Part shown: piece after piece, positions 34,001 to 49,000 of the stretch
Numbering within the stretch: position 1 is the stretch's first letter
Layout of the letters: every line of letters starts with the position of its first letter
DNA from: Sclerodactyla briareus
Taxonomy: Eukaryota > Echinodermata > Holothuroidea > Dendrochirotida > Sclerodactylidae
Length of the DNA: 64,000 nt
Assembly (NCBI GenBank): GCA_026419785.1
Contig: JAODTK010000156.1
Span: forward strand, 215,138 to 279,137
Reading direction: 5' to 3'
Program-made: the position numbers and the translations under genes
Notes under the pieces: model-generated
Told to the model about the DNA's origin: nothing
Seen by the model: only the letters and a program-made list of their open reading frames with translations
Database searches by the model: none

Positions 34001-37000
34001 CCTCCCGTGCCCCCACACAATAAGGGCATGTGCCCGCCCCATCATTGATGGCGATTATAGTTCAACTTGTTTATGCTGGTAGCTCACCCCGATACGTGTT
34101 ATAGCTTCGTGTTACATTCCCGAGAAGGGTTGTGCCCTAACCATTGAGATTTGTACCCTCCCCGACGTGAGTAATGTGCCAGTTCTAACCCTAATGTGAG
34201 TTACCCCTACCGAGACATGAAAATGCAGTTCCACTCGGTATAGCCTGCTCGTGTAATTGGTATAGCATCGTCAGGCGAGTGAGTCAACAGGTACATACCC
34301 TTAGGGGAGTGTAGGATGGTCAGCAAAGCGGGTGACAGGTACAAGTGGTAAAGGGGTGACAGGGACAGCAGGTACGGTACAAGGACCCTTGTTGAACCAA
34401 TCTGAGTGAAAGGTGTTGAGCTATAGTGATTGGGTTAAACGCGGCGGGGCTCCTCTATTGTAACGGGCCATTAGTTTATGTACGCGTTTACATTAATTAC
34501 ACCGGTCACCGTCGTTAGGAAACCATGAATGAATGAAAGTACGCCGGTTGCTGTGCTTCTGATGAGAGTTGCTGGCAATTCGAAAGAAGAATATATCTAT
34601 AGATACGAGTCATTCATGATGAATTGCACGTCTGCAACGTTAATTAAAGTGGATAATATAGGGTCGCCCAATTATCCCATAATATGCGACAACCTAAAGT
34701 AATTTATCAAGGGATTTAGAAATGATTGAATAATAAAATGAACAACTGAATAAAAAAAAAAATTAAACTTTGGGTTTTTGCGGAATGATATTTGAATTGT
34801 TTTCAAAAAGGTGAGCTTTGTTCATTAAGATGGCCTGGGAGAAGAGAACTGTAAAATGAGTCAAACCGACGAAGATATCAGGATCGGGATATTGAAAGGA
34901 ATATTCGTGTTGGAATATTTAGATTTTGTATTCCCCAGAAACCAGCGGGAATGAAAGTCGTTGAAAATAAACAATTATTTGCGAGCAAAGAGTGGAGTGG
35001 AGTTCTTTATTAGATGTTGGTTGGCCTACTTAATGTGAGAGGAGACGTACAAAGACTCATTATTTTTGGAAATAAACGTTAAACCTGTATAGTTTTCACT
35101 AGAGTGACTTATGTTCCACTAACTTTTAAACACTTATAAAGCAGGAGTGAAAACCTGGCCTCATCATAAGAACACTCTGAAAGTGTCATAGTACGTACTG
35201 CGTCAATAACGGCACAACATGTGCCAGGAATCTGATAGGTGACATGTTGAGAACCATAAAACGTATTGGGTTCGTATGCACTCGAAGGTCCCAGAAACAT
35301 GAGGGGCGAGGATCACATTGCCCATCTGCCCATTTTACCCGGAGCCTACGGTAATGCGCATATTCGCTCAATTTTATTTTCAGAGCACATGCTCATTTTT
35401 GTTTTTTGTTTTTGAGCACGCTGTGGTTCCTTCGACTCATTTAAATTCAGAGCAGACATCTCATTCCTCTCATTTTGTTCTGAGCACACTGCTCCTGCGC
35501 TCAATTTATCCATAGATATGCCTGATTACTCATTGACTCATTGACTTTTGAAACGCAAATGCGCGTTTTACTCAGTTACAAGTAAACAGTAATGATCATC
35601 ACCGCACTTCTCGGAACCGACACATTTGCAACGCTGTGGGCGGGGGAATTGGGGAGGGAAAAGGTCTTAAAACATACACCCACACCATTGGAATGTGGAA
35701 CACAAAATCGATACATAAAACCCCCCTCTGACAAATTGGGCATGTGTTGGGGGCAAACAAAACAATTATAAAGGTGCAGGACGCCAAATCGAACGGAACT
35801 TAATCAAAAAAAAATATGTTACTGCGGAATAAAAGTGTAGAGAATGGAAGGGTAAGTTGAGGGATGGTGGGTTCCGTCTACCGTAAAATACGTGTTTGTT
35901 ATCGTTGTTTTCGGTGCCAAAATCAAAACGTCCGCCCCTCTATTCCACGTCTCGGTAGTGCGACGCAGTCTTGTGCACCGCGCGTCATAGACCGACGCAT
36001 CGTTGGTGTAAAACTCGCACCATGACGACGCATCCTCGTCGTGTCCTTGCGTTATAGTCTCAATTGCCATTTTACTATGAGTACGCTGCTTATTTTCTCG
36101 GAGCACAATTGCCTATTCTCAATTACTAGGGACGACGCTCGTCGTGTCAATAAACGAGCCTAATCGGTCATGACGACGCATCATCGGTAATCGACGAGCA
36201 TCGTCGTCATTGTGCGTTTGCTCACCTTCCCCCCCCCCCCCGGGTACACTGCTCACCGCTCAATTTGTTAAGATTTTGAATGAATTGTACAAATAGACAA
36301 GATGTCTTTTCTGGATTTCGTATTCTTACCGCAATTATTCAGGAAATAGCGTATGTGTGTCAAAACGGGGAAGTAGTCGAAGCTGCTTGGGTGTATGCTC
36401 GTTAAGTCTCGGCATTATCAGTCAATAAAGGCTGTCGTGCTTCAAAGTCTTATGACGCAAAATTCCCATTAGGAACTCAGGTAGCGGCCGTAACACTTCC
36501 TATAGAATCATCACGCAGACTATATTGCTCGATAGGCTATAACCACCGTACACAGACTCATCATCTTCCAGCTCGAAACAAAAACCTTGGGTGTCGCGCA
36601 GACTCGTGGAAGCCGTTAAATTAGTTTGAGACGGGTAGCTGGGTGAGCACCGCTGCGATTTATCGCTATGTTGGGGGTATTTGGCGTGGTAAGATGTTCT
36701 TTCTTCTTCGTTTTCTTTCAAACCACGGGGCTTCGCAGCAGTTGCGCGCGCTTTGTTCGCACCTGTTGATGCACAATGCGCGAACGTGGATAGTTGAAGA
36801 GGTCGACTGAAGTAAAGATGTACTTAAATATTACTCGTAGACTAAAACAACTCGGAAATAGGACAGAAAAATTACATCCATATCCATATAATTCCACCAT
36901 CAATTATTACAATGTATTAAAATCGATAGGCACCCAGATACAGTCTCAAAATATGGATGGGGATAAAACAGTGAAATGGATAATACTGGCGACACATGCA

Positions 37001-40000
37001 AATCAATCACAACTTATGGAGAATAATGAGGATACGACAGGACATTTCGAACTGTTCTGCGGGGGTCTTTATAGGTATATACGGGAAGTATTAAACCTTT
37101 CAAAGTTCAGTCTAACAAGGGAATATTCAATATGGCGTGAACCCATGCGTTTCAAGCGTCATCGTCAGCATCACCCTCAGTCATCAGTTAATTTACAAGT
37201 CGAAGAAAGTAAGTATCCATTTCAGTCTGCATCTTCCCTTTTGCGCTTCACACCCGGCGAGGAGTAGCTTATGAAATTCCGATGGATGTTCACTAAAGAG
37301 CTCCAAGGTTCTCTCTATCCGACTCATTCTTCGCTTAGGGGTCTTCCTCTGAGAATGGCTTTTCAGTATCAGTATCCTCTCACCAGCTGACTCCGGAATA
37401 TCTGAAACCCCTTCTTCACTAAAACAGACGCAATTGTCACCATTCCGAGCGTGTTTCATTATCTGATACATCTATTCCCGCGAATTATGCCTACCATTTT
37501 GAATAGCAACTTCATTGGGCCTTCTCTTTCTATAGGATGAAACTAGCTATGCTGACATCTGAACTCGACTTTCGCATTGTTAGCGATAAAATCCTCTTTA
37601 CGGATGTGGTGGTATTCTCTGTGCCGAAATAGAAAATTGATAGTCCTTGCGCCAATGTACCAGTTCTGATGTGGACGCCGAAGGTTTTTTAAACGACAGA
37701 GAAAAGGTCTTTTCACAAAGATACAAGAAGGGAAGGAAAAGGAAAATTTCATCTGGTCGGCGCTCACTATCGAAATGAGCGGGTAATGAGCCAAGGGGAT
37801 TTTTATATGTATGTTTTGAAGTTACGCGGGATTTCTGCGCTCTCACCAGGATGCCCTGCTGCAATGAGTGCCATGGCCGTCTTCGAGTTCCGGGCGACCC
37901 ACATGAACAGTGCCTTCTCTGTCCTCCTTCTCATCTAGTTCGTCTCAGCTGTACGAAGTTTGGAATGTCCTATGCTGGATCATTATCGATTCTATTACAT
38001 TGTAATATTGAGTGGTCAACATTAATATGGATATGAAGATGTAAATTTTTGTCCTTATTCGAGTGTTAGTATACGAGTATATATTAAGTACATCTTTACC
38101 TTCGTCACCTCTTGCAATATCAGTATGGTTGCGCAGTGTGCAGCAACAGGTGCGAACAAAGCGCGCGCGCAACTGCTGCGAAGCCTCGTGGTTTGATAGA
38201 AAGAAAAACGAAGAAGAAAGAAGAAAAGAAAACATCCACAACCGCCAAATACCCCCAACATAGCGATATATCGCGCTGTTCTTAACCAGCTACCCGGCTC
38301 GAACTAATTTAAAGGCTTCCACGAGTATGGAGCACCAATGGGTTTGTTCGAGCGGGAAGATGATGGTCTGTGTAAGTTGTTATTAGCCTTTCGAGCAATA
38401 TAGCTAGCCGTGTAGATTCTAAGGAAGTTTACGGCCGGGACAGTGAGTTCACTAATGGAATTTGCGTAATAGAATTGAGCACGACAGCCTTTAATGACGG
38501 ATAGGCGAGACTTAACGAGCATCCAACCCAAGCCAGCTTTCGACAATTCCCGTTTTGACCACACAGACGCTATTTCTGAATAACTACGGTAAGAATACGA
38601 AATAAGAAAAAACATCTTGTCATATTTGTACAATTCAGTCAAAATCTTAAAAAACAAATTGAGCAGGTGAGCAGTGTTAACCCGAGCAACGAAACAATGA
38701 CGAGATGCGTCGTTTATGACACGATGATGCGTAGTCTATGAAACGATGAGCGTAGTTTAGGACCCGACGAGCGTCGTCCTAGTAAATTGAGAAGTTTAGA
38801 GCAACTGTGCTCCGAGAAAATGAGCAGCTACTATAGTAAGGATGGGGCAAATTGAGGCCCATAAGACAAGGACCGACGATGATGCTTCGTCCATGGTGCG
38901 AGTTTACAGTTAACGATGCGGGAGTTATGACGCGAGTTGCCACAAAGATGCGCGCCATACCGAGACGTGAAAAAGAGGGCGGACGTTGATTTGCACAGAA
39001 AAACACGATACTAAAAAAGTATTTTACGGAGAGGAAACAACCAGTACTCAATTAAACTTTCCAATCTCTACACTTTAGTCCGCAGTAACATATTTTTTTG
39101 ATTAAGTTCCGTTCGATTGCGTCATGCACCTTAATCATGTTTGTTGCCCCAAAAAATGCCATCAATTGTCGCGGGGGGTTTGATGTATCGATTTTGTTCC
39201 ACAGTCCATGGTGTGGGTGTATTTTGACAGACTTTTCCGCCCAATTCCCCAGCCCAACAGACTTTAAAATGTGTCGGTTTCCGAGAGTGCGGAGATGAGC
39301 TTATGCACTTGTAAACTGAGTTAAAACGAGCCGTGGTTCAAAATGCAAATGAGTCAATGAGCAATCAGGCAATATGCTATGATTAAATTGAGCGCAGGAG
39401 CAGTGTGCTCAGAACAAAATGGAGGATGAGATTGCATTGGTGCTTAAATGAGCGAAGGAGAAGCGTGCTCAAAAACAAAAAACCCAAAAAATGAGCAGTG
39501 TGCTCTGAATAAAATGAGTGAATGAGCAGTACCGTATGCTCCGGGTAAAATAGGCAGATGGGCAATGTGATCCGCTGCCATGTTTCTGGGAACCTTCGAG
39601 TGCATACGACCCATTACGTTTTAATGGTTCTAACATGTAAACTATCAGATATCGCCGTTGCACATGTGCGGTTGGGATTGACGGTTAGACTATGCCACTT
39701 CCAGAGTGTTCTATGATGAGGGCCAGGTGTTACCCTGCTTTATAAGTGATTAAAGTAGTGGAAAATAAGTCACGCATAGGAAAACTATTACAGTGTAACT
39801 TTATTCAATTGACCCAAAATATAAGTTTGTGACGCTCCTCTCAACATGAAGTAGGCCAACCAACATCTAATACCGAACTCCACTCCACTCTGTGCTTCGC
39901 AGTAAAAAATTGTTTATTTTCACGACTTGCATTCCCGATGGTTTCTGGGGGAATACAAAATCTAAATATGCTAGATTTGTCCAAGAATACTCCTTTTAAT

Positions 40001-43000
40001 ATCCTCGATTCTGATATCTCGTCGGTTTTGACTCACTTATGTGGATTCACTTATACAGTTCTCCAGGCATCCGTTAATGAACAAAGGTAATACATTTTGA
40101 ACATTCCAAAATCATGCGCAAAAAAACCACCACACAAAGTTTAATTTTTTTTCATTCAGTGTTCATTATTTATTCAACATTTCTGAATCCCTTGATAAAT
40201 TACTTTGGTGTCGAAATATTATGGGGATTAATGGGGGACCCTAATTATCCACTTTACATTAACGGTGCGCGTGTAAAGTTTTCATCATGAAAATGATTCG
40301 TATCTATAAGATATATTATTCTTTCGAATTGCCAGCAAACTCTCACAGAAGCCCACAGCACCGGCTATTTCATGGTTCCTAGAGAAGGTGGACCGGGTTG
40401 GTAGTAATTAAATTAAAGTACTAAACTAGGATGCCCCGCACAAGAGAGGAGCCCGCCGCGTTTAACCCCAATCACTATAGCTCAAACCTTTCACTCAGAT
40501 TGATTCAACAAAGGGGTTCCTTGACCTGCGTGCCCTGGCACCTACACTTGTACCGCTGTGCCTGACCATCCTACACTACCCTAAGGGTATGTACCGTTTG
40601 ACGCACTCGAGGTTGCCGATGTTATGAACCATACACCGAGAAGGGCGATATGAGGGGACTGCCTTTTCATGTTTCGGGAGGGCCGTACACTCAAAAACTA
40701 GGTAGAGGGCACATTACTCATGTCGGGGAGGGGACAATCTCATGGGTTTAGGACAAAACTTCTCGGAATGTACCACGACAGCTGTAACCGTATCGGGTGG
40801 AGTACAAGATCATAACAAGGTGAACTAGAGTCTCCATCAATGAGGGGCGGGCCACATGCACGTATTGTGGGGGGCACGGAGGGTACATGAAAATGTGGGT
40901 TAGGGGCGCGGGGGCCCCACCCCCCCCCCCCATCCAATGCATGACATATGACTACTTGAGTTGATAGGTATTTCTTGGCCCTTATCAGTAGCAAATCACG
41001 CTCGACCAAAAAAATCTGATTTTCACATCCGCCCCAGACGTACTACATTCGCATCTAGGAATCCTAACAAAAGCCTTTTGGATCACATTGATGGAATGTT
41101 TTGGGGTGGTCGGAATTGTCCGGCTGCGGTGGAGTGAGAAGAGTGTGATGCGGGTTACAGTGATATGAGATGATAGAGTACAGTAGTGGACCTACGCTAA
41201 TTATGCTTTCACTATTTCATCATTTATTCGGAGCAAATGTGGCGAAATTTATACAAAAGATCATACATTTATTATTTCTTGCATGTAATGAAAGCCACCG
41301 TAAGATCATTGTATATAACGATGGCGGCCAGTCATTATTCTATACGCACCCAACATTACATTTCAACGACTCACGGTGGACAGTGCTTGGCTTTGTGAAA
41401 TTTGAGACAAGGTGTGCAAGGACAAGTGCTACAAAAGTTTGATATCAGTACAAATTATGGCTAGGAATCATACAAAAAAATTTTGTGTCCATGGGGAGCC
41501 ATAATTATCATCCTCCGTATACCACTGGGTTGTTTTCCGCAATGGAAAATTTGGAGATTCTTCGCATAATTATCTCAACGATCCCGAAAACCGAATGAGA
41601 TCAGTTTACGTTTTACCTATCCACTTACTGTTAGCCATAGCTGAGGGATACTTTTTGGTGGGTATCCACAGGTGCTGGGTGGTCCAGCAATGTAGTTGCA
41701 TGGAAAGACGGTGTGGTGCATGTGTGTGTGCGTTCGTGTGTTGGTGATGTTTTTCGAAAAATATTTCATTTTTCGAAAAGTCACAGAACACACATTTTCT
41801 CGAAATTGTGCAACATAGGGAGGCTCCTTTTATGAATTATTGAATGATTTCAGATTTTGTTAACGGCTCAAAAAGTTTCAACTTTCCTGCAATTAGCTGA
41901 AAACATACAGAAAGTTTGACTTAGGAAGGAAAATTGCCAAGTTGTTTAAATTTTTGAAAATATGGGTGTCTTCATATATCTAGAATTAGAAGGGCGAATA
42001 TTTACAAAGTTTAAGGAAAAAAAGTACAATATCTCAAAAACAAACATTCCCGGGTTTAGGCTTAAGTTTGTGAAAAGTTTCACGAACATGAATATGAAAC
42101 CTTAAACCTCCGTATAAGTAATTGTCGCTTAATATTAGCGTGAAAATATGCATTCTCCTAAATGGTAGACCATTCATTCATAATTGACTTAAACTGACTG
42201 TGAGTAATAACGACCATTATTAGCTTGCAGCTTGTGGAGGACTACAGAAAAAAACAATTTAGGGGTGGTAAAATGTCACCACCTTAGATTACTACATACT
42301 GCCGCTGACAACCTGCTGACGGATACGAATTCACCTACGTATGTATTTCCATGTGAAGAATTATAGGCAGACGGCGTAATATTGCCTCCCTGTCGCTTTT
42401 TGGATTGCTCGCCTCTGACTTATGCGAGTGATGTGCAATCCTACAGGCTGACATGTCTACTATAACTTTTTTTTAATATTTTTTCGCCATTTGATGGGAA
42501 GTTTGTGTTTACAGGCAACGGGAATCAATCATGTGGGCTTTGGTGCAATAACATGTATCATTCTGACACATTTATTTGCATACCCGTTGTGTTCTGTTAT
42601 GAAGTGGTCATCTACCAACATATGGCGGCAATGAAACGAAGTAACGAACTCTCTATAGGATGCTTCACCGGTCTGCCTGTATTGAAGTGTTTGGGCACAA
42701 CTGAATCTTTGTTGTATTGTTGTTAAGCCATCGATTCGCAATCAACAGGTTACGCATAACTATTAACTCTTTGGACCTCTTACGCAAAAGGTTTGTCAGA
42801 TCGCCCATTCAACAGTTATTGCTTAATGGTTATCAATTGTGCGCTTAATTATGATGTTCATATCAGTTTACTTTACCAGGATTCGGAACAACATTCAAAT
42901 GAGATATGAGACGAATAGAATAGAATAGATAGCTAATTGAGGTGATAGTCATTTAGTCAAGGCTGGCGATAGAATATCGTGCAGTCTAAGAGGTGATGAA

Positions 43001-46000
43001 GTAGGGGAGACCGGGACGAATTGGGACCACTTTCCGCTGTGTGGGACAGTGCGAATAGCCGCTGACACAAGTGGTGGTACTTCGTTCTCTTACAGTATAG
43101 CAGAAATAAGCCAGTGAGCACAATTTAACGTGCAGTTAGTATTCGATCTGCAGGGTTATCGTCAAAATGTGAGGATTGTTTTTTTTTGCATTTGACGAAT
43201 ATTCAAGATTTTAATTAGATGCCCCTATGTTTTCCGTGTCCACTTAGAAACAAATGTACTTTGTGCGAGTAAAATTTGTAAATCAAGGTTATAGATCGCA
43301 TGAGCCGACGCATGAATATTTCGCACATTTGGTGCATTGGTCCATTCCCGGTTAAAAAAAAAAACCTTACTAAGGGGCGCATAGTGGGACAAAAAATTGG
43401 AATGGGGGCGATGGGACGAGTATATATAGGGGCTCAGAATTTATATAGTATTTTCAAGTAAAGAGTAAAGTACATCAGTAGTGGTGTTGCTCCGGCACTG
43501 GGCGATATATCAGTTCATTCGGTACGGTGGGAAGCTGGTACATGTTATAGCTTTGATATTATTGGGTGCATTGGGTCATTTTGTTTCTTTCTTTTTTCGA
43601 ACTCCAAATTCTGAAGAAGTTGAAGGATAATCAAGTCATTTGCTGCATGTGAATGTGCTTACACGATGCTCTATTATTCAATGCAATGGTGCCACATTGC
43701 ATTTCGAAAGAGAATTATTTAACAGAATGTAAAAAAAAAAATCCCAATGTGCCCCGTATCCCTATTGTACGCTTGCTACCTGCAGGGGCAATATCATGCT
43801 GCTTTTTTTTTCAACATACTACTTTTTTTTTTCGACATGGCTGATTTTTTTTTTTTTGTGAGATTTTTTGAAAACACATGCGCCCCGTATAACGTCGCTT
43901 CGGTCATTCGTCGGTTTGGCTATTACTAACAATGCCACTAGAGAACCACAAGTCACTGAGTTACGTAGGTCCACTGCACTCCTTAATATCTCTGATTGAT
44001 TACCTAGGAAAAACAGTATTGAGGGGCAGAAGGGAGATAAGCTTAAGGCTCGTGAGTGTTCAATCTTGAGACACAGTGGCGTCTTTTGGTCTGTTGGTTG
44101 CGCTTCTTGAACTCTTCAGGTCACCTGCCTTCCTGGCATGAGACAACCGGACCTCTCCGCCAGGGGGTTCTCGGTCTGGTGGTTTTGCAGTCAGGAACAT
44201 TTTGGCAGACCAGAAAGTACTTGTCTGTAGGGGGTGAGCAGGTGAGTGATTCGAATTAGCAGGGGAGCCGAGTGAGTGGCCGTTGCTCCTTTTCAACTAA
44301 ACTTAACATTTTCGATGCCTCGTTGACAGGTACGTGCAAGGAGATCGGATAGCAAAACAACGGATAATTCAAAATGGACTCAATGGTTCCTTTTTTTCTC
44401 AACATTAATGAGAAATCGGGCGCACTTTTGTATACCACCAGTTTGCCTAGCCGTGAAAGCAGGTACTGCATACTGAATTTCAGGCTCCGGCAATACCAAT
44501 GTTTTGACTGAAGAATATACTTCCTGTTAACTTTCACAGGCCCCAGATGGTGACCGTTTGTGGCGAAAGAACCGCAACCCCAACGGCGGAGGGTGTATGG
44601 GCGTCGATCTCAACGGCAAACTACCCATAACCAGTGGTTAGGTGAGTCCTCGCATAACAACTAGCACAGAGAGGTGTTTGCCCATTAACCTTCCGTTGAA
44701 AGTCCAAATTAATCAATTATCAAGAGACACCATTATTTTTTTCAAATGAGGGTGAGTTTTGCTAATAAAGGTAACTATTTTCGGGACCACCGTAGTGGTT
44801 CTTTTGTTATGCTGCCCCTGGCGTGTATATAACTCGAACTCATCGGGTGGTTACGGGGGAATGATGGAAATGCCATCCGTATTAGAACCTTTGAAATGTC
44901 CGCCAAATATTGTGGACGAAACCACGTAATTTGGGGAATAAAATCTGCTTCTTTCTGTGAACACGTATTTACGTTAATATTAGGGAGGTTAAAATGTACT
45001 GCAACCAATGTCAGCAACATCAAGTATACTGATAAAAGAGAATCACTGTTGTTTTTTCATGCCGTTATTTGCTCAACTGCCGCTAAGGTCGACTGAAATA
45101 AGTTACCGGTTATATATACTACCACCTTGATAGTGCCGAAAAAAGACTTCGTAAAATACTAAAAAAAAAAAAAAAATCGTTCAACAAATTCACCGTACTT
45201 GACGATGAATATATACGAAGACGTTCAGGACATTGTGGTAACGGGGATTTTTTAATTACTCTTCGTTGCAATATTCGTGCAACGATATCAATTTCATAAT
45301 TATAATGTTTTAATTTGGCAGCGCTATTAACAAAATTTACTCATTCAACCGAAATTTTCCACTGGATTGATCGTCCACTATCGTGCCACCAAAAAACTTG
45401 AAATTGGTTTTTTGAATATTAATCTCCTCTATCCTAAGGTGCCCAATTGCAATCACTACTTACTGCTGCCATAAGGTAAAGATTTTTAAACATCTTTTTG
45501 GTATGAACAAACGTTTTGTCTAATGACTCCCTCACCGACCCAGAAGTGTGCCCTACACAGGCTAATCCCATAAATCTGTACAGATAGGCAAGTAAACATT
45601 GTGTGAGGGCTCTGCCTATAAACTTACTTACACGCCTCGTGATTGCCTTCCACCCGAGGTGCTTTCAGTGACTAGGACGCCTTTGGTCGGAAAGAGGCTC
45701 CAGTTTTTGGCTTGTGGAAGGACACTTCGAAGAGGGCCAGATTACCAAAGCAGGGGTCCGGTGAAATTCCTGCCTCATGTATCGCCATTTAACGTTCCCC
45801 CATTCCGACCTACGAGAGTGTATCTTTCACTCGTGCAGCCACTTTCCTACAACAGAAAGGATCGGGGTGAAAATTTGTGTCTGTGACGACACCTGGGGTT
45901 TGACAGGGACCTCAGCATTACAGGCCGGAACACTCCTACTAAAACCGTTCCTCCTGCCACCTGACTAACCCTCACACCCTCAACGCTAGGTAGACGATGT

Positions 46001-49000
46001 CGAAGCAATCTGGTTTGAATAGTGTTTGGGCGCAGGTTTATTAGAATGTTTCAATATGCATTTTATCAAACCGTCCGTCCCCCTGATCCAGCAGATTTAT
46101 AGTTTAATCAGTTTCATGAAATGATGGTCTAAACCTTATAGTTCTTCTACTGACATTTTAATAGTATGGGTGATTTTTGACATAAACCTCCTAAAATAGT
46201 TCCTCGAAGAGGTGGCAACAAGAAATTGATATTTTTAACTAGGTCTGTGATCTCCTCCTCCCCCAATGTCCAGGCAGGCATCCCCTCCCCCCCCCCCCCC
46301 CCCAAATAAATGAAGAGGTGTTAGCAACGAATGTACAGTAGCGGCCCTGACACATATTTCTAAATAAGATTGCCTTAAATTTCATTTTGGAGGAGACCTA
46401 TGCTGCAAAATTTGCGCTGCGCGCGCTTTTTTCTATCTTTTTTTTTTTCCCCGTTACATATATAATACCATTAGGCCATGCCACTACCCTCCGTCAATAT
46501 TTGGCAACTGTGTTTTTTTTTCCCCATACGTGTGTATCTACAAATGCGGTGCACATATGGAGAGGCCACAAGAGAATTTGATTTGAGATTCAGGTAGCCC
46601 TCACCTGATGCTGGATTCTAGCTGGCATCTTCCTATCACTTGCACATAACCAAAGTTCAGTCTACCTTTAAGAATCCCTATTGTTATAACATCTTGATGC
46701 TGCTTCTTTGATGAAAGCTATCTGCAACAAAAAAACAACAGAGGCAGTGGGTCCCCCCCGGTTTTTTTGTAAACCAAAATGGAGGCTACGTGATTTACGT
46801 TTGGCATATTATATGGGCCCAGAGGGCGGGGAAAAAAAAACAAGTCTTGGGCATGTATTAAAATTTGAATAAAGTTTGGGAACGAAAAATCTCACAAAAA
46901 ATGACGAACCGAAATTCCTACTGGATAACTCGGATTTTTTTTTTTTATAACCAAAAGTCCCGGAAAAATGCTGACATATTTTACCCCGACGTGATTGTTG
47001 CGAGCATAATTTCAAGATCGGTGCGGCAACCTCAAACCCAATTGGAAGGGTCTATGGACAGCGGAACTAATCTAACAAATAGACGCGTACCTGGTAGGAA
47101 TGAAGGCCACGCTGAAGAAATGTTTATATGGCGAATGTGTATGGGGAAGTGCCATTTTCTAATGTAGGATTTTTCTGTTTCATTGAATTGGAAAGTGCAG
47201 AAATGCGATGCATATTTCCAAGTGAATAAATGCAGCTCAACAAAACACCGGCAGTTGCCTTTTCCGGCTATCTGAAGAGTCTTAGAATCCAAACATATTT
47301 TGGACACTCCGCGCCAACCAATGGTGGCGTTCGCTTAGATAGTATCCACACCAGTAACCCCCCTCCCACATGCAGAAACAAATATACGCCACTGTTCATT
47401 TGATAGGCTATATGTACTTGTCAAAAAATACGCACTGGTTCAAATTGTCAGTGTAAACGACCAAGGAATGCAATCCATGCATCCAATGGATTCCAGACAT
47501 TTTTCATAAACCGCATCTCGGAGTTCTGTGTGAGGAGTGAGTGCGTCTGAGGGCTTGAGGCTGAAAAAAGGCCGCTATGTATATTGCGGCGGCTACCGAG
47601 CTCGTACAGAATATGAAGTTATGCTTCGGTAAGGTAGAAGTCGTATGAGAATTTGACATTGGAGTTCCCCCATCTCGGAAATTAACCAGAGTGAATACAG
47701 CACAGGTTACTTAAGGCCCTACGCCACTGCTCTTTTGAGTCTGAGAAGTCGTCAGAGGAATTTATGCAGTCATGACAGTGGGTTGTTGGGTGGTTGTGTG
47801 TGTGTGTGGGTGTGTGATGTATGTGTGTATGTAACGCTTTGGCTGTGAACCGATAAACTCGGACCCCCACCTGGAGGGGCGCGTTGAAGCATATGGCCAT
47901 GTGTTCCCCATGATTGGTACTTTAACCCTATTGTTTTGAGGTCAGGTCAGAGGGTATCTGAGGCACCAGGGTGTGAAGGTCTGAAAACCTTAGTGAACAC
48001 GAGAAGTACCAGATATGGTTGGTCTGATCGGTTCAAATTTGCTGTGTAGCTTCTTTGGGAGTACAGGAAAAACCCATGATTGCTGGTAAGGTCGGGGGTG
48101 AATTTGAATTGTGGGTCAAAAAAGGAAATTTGTGAAAAGTCAATAATTTTGGCCAATTTTGGCTGTGAAACACGATAACTCGGACCACACCTGGAGGGAT
48201 GAAGCTCATATGAGATGTGTGGTATGTGTGTCCCCAGGATTGAGTACATGAACCCTATTGTTTTGGGGGTCAGGTCAGAGGTCACTGAGAGCACGAGACG
48301 TCAAAGTCTGAAAACTTTTGAACACGATAAAGTTCCGAAGGTGTCTGATCAGGTTCAAATTTGGTGTGAGCTTTCTTATGGGGGAAGTACAGGAACACAA
48401 TGTGTCTGGTAGGGGTCGGGTGTGAATTTTGGTTCAAAAAAAGGAAATTGTGAAAGTTTTAATTAATTGGCCAATTGTTGGCTTTGTGAACCGATAACTC
48501 GACCCCACCTAGAGGGTGAAAGCTATACTTGGCATGTGTGTTCCCCATGATGAGTACTTGACCGCTATTTGTTTTGAGTCAGGTAGAGGTCATGAGGTCA
48601 CCAGAGGTCAAGGGCTGAAAAACCTTGTGAAAACGATAGTCCAGAAGGGTTGGTTGATCAGGTTCAAATTTGTGTTGAGCTTTCGTATGGGGAGTACAGG
48701 AACCCTAATTGTTTTGGTATAGGTCGGGGGTTTGTGAATTGTGGTCAAAAAATAGGAAGGAAAATTGTGAAAAGTCAATTTAATTTGGCCAATTTTGACT
48801 TGTGAACAAGATAACAGACCCCACCTGGATGGATGAAGCTCATACTTGGTATGTGTGTTCCCCATGATGAGTTACATGAACCCATGTTTTGGGGTCGGGT
48901 CAGACGGTCATCTGAGGTCACCAGAGTCAAAGTCTGAAAAAAACTTTGGAACACGTAAGTCAGCACGGTTGGTCTGATTCAGGTTCAAATTTGGAGTGTG

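Noticed and set aside
36794..37267. A 157-codon open frame on the + strand in the palindrome
   Set aside because: Its first part lies in the inverted-repeat arm and its counterpart in the other arm is not open. I find no family resemblance in the remainder.
41170..41442. Open frame with NDGGQSLFYTHP as the missing carboxypeptidase segment
   Set aside because: The D-G and YTH words are suggestive, but the preceding strand is absent, and the exon at 42,231-42,338 supplies that segment with proper splice sites.
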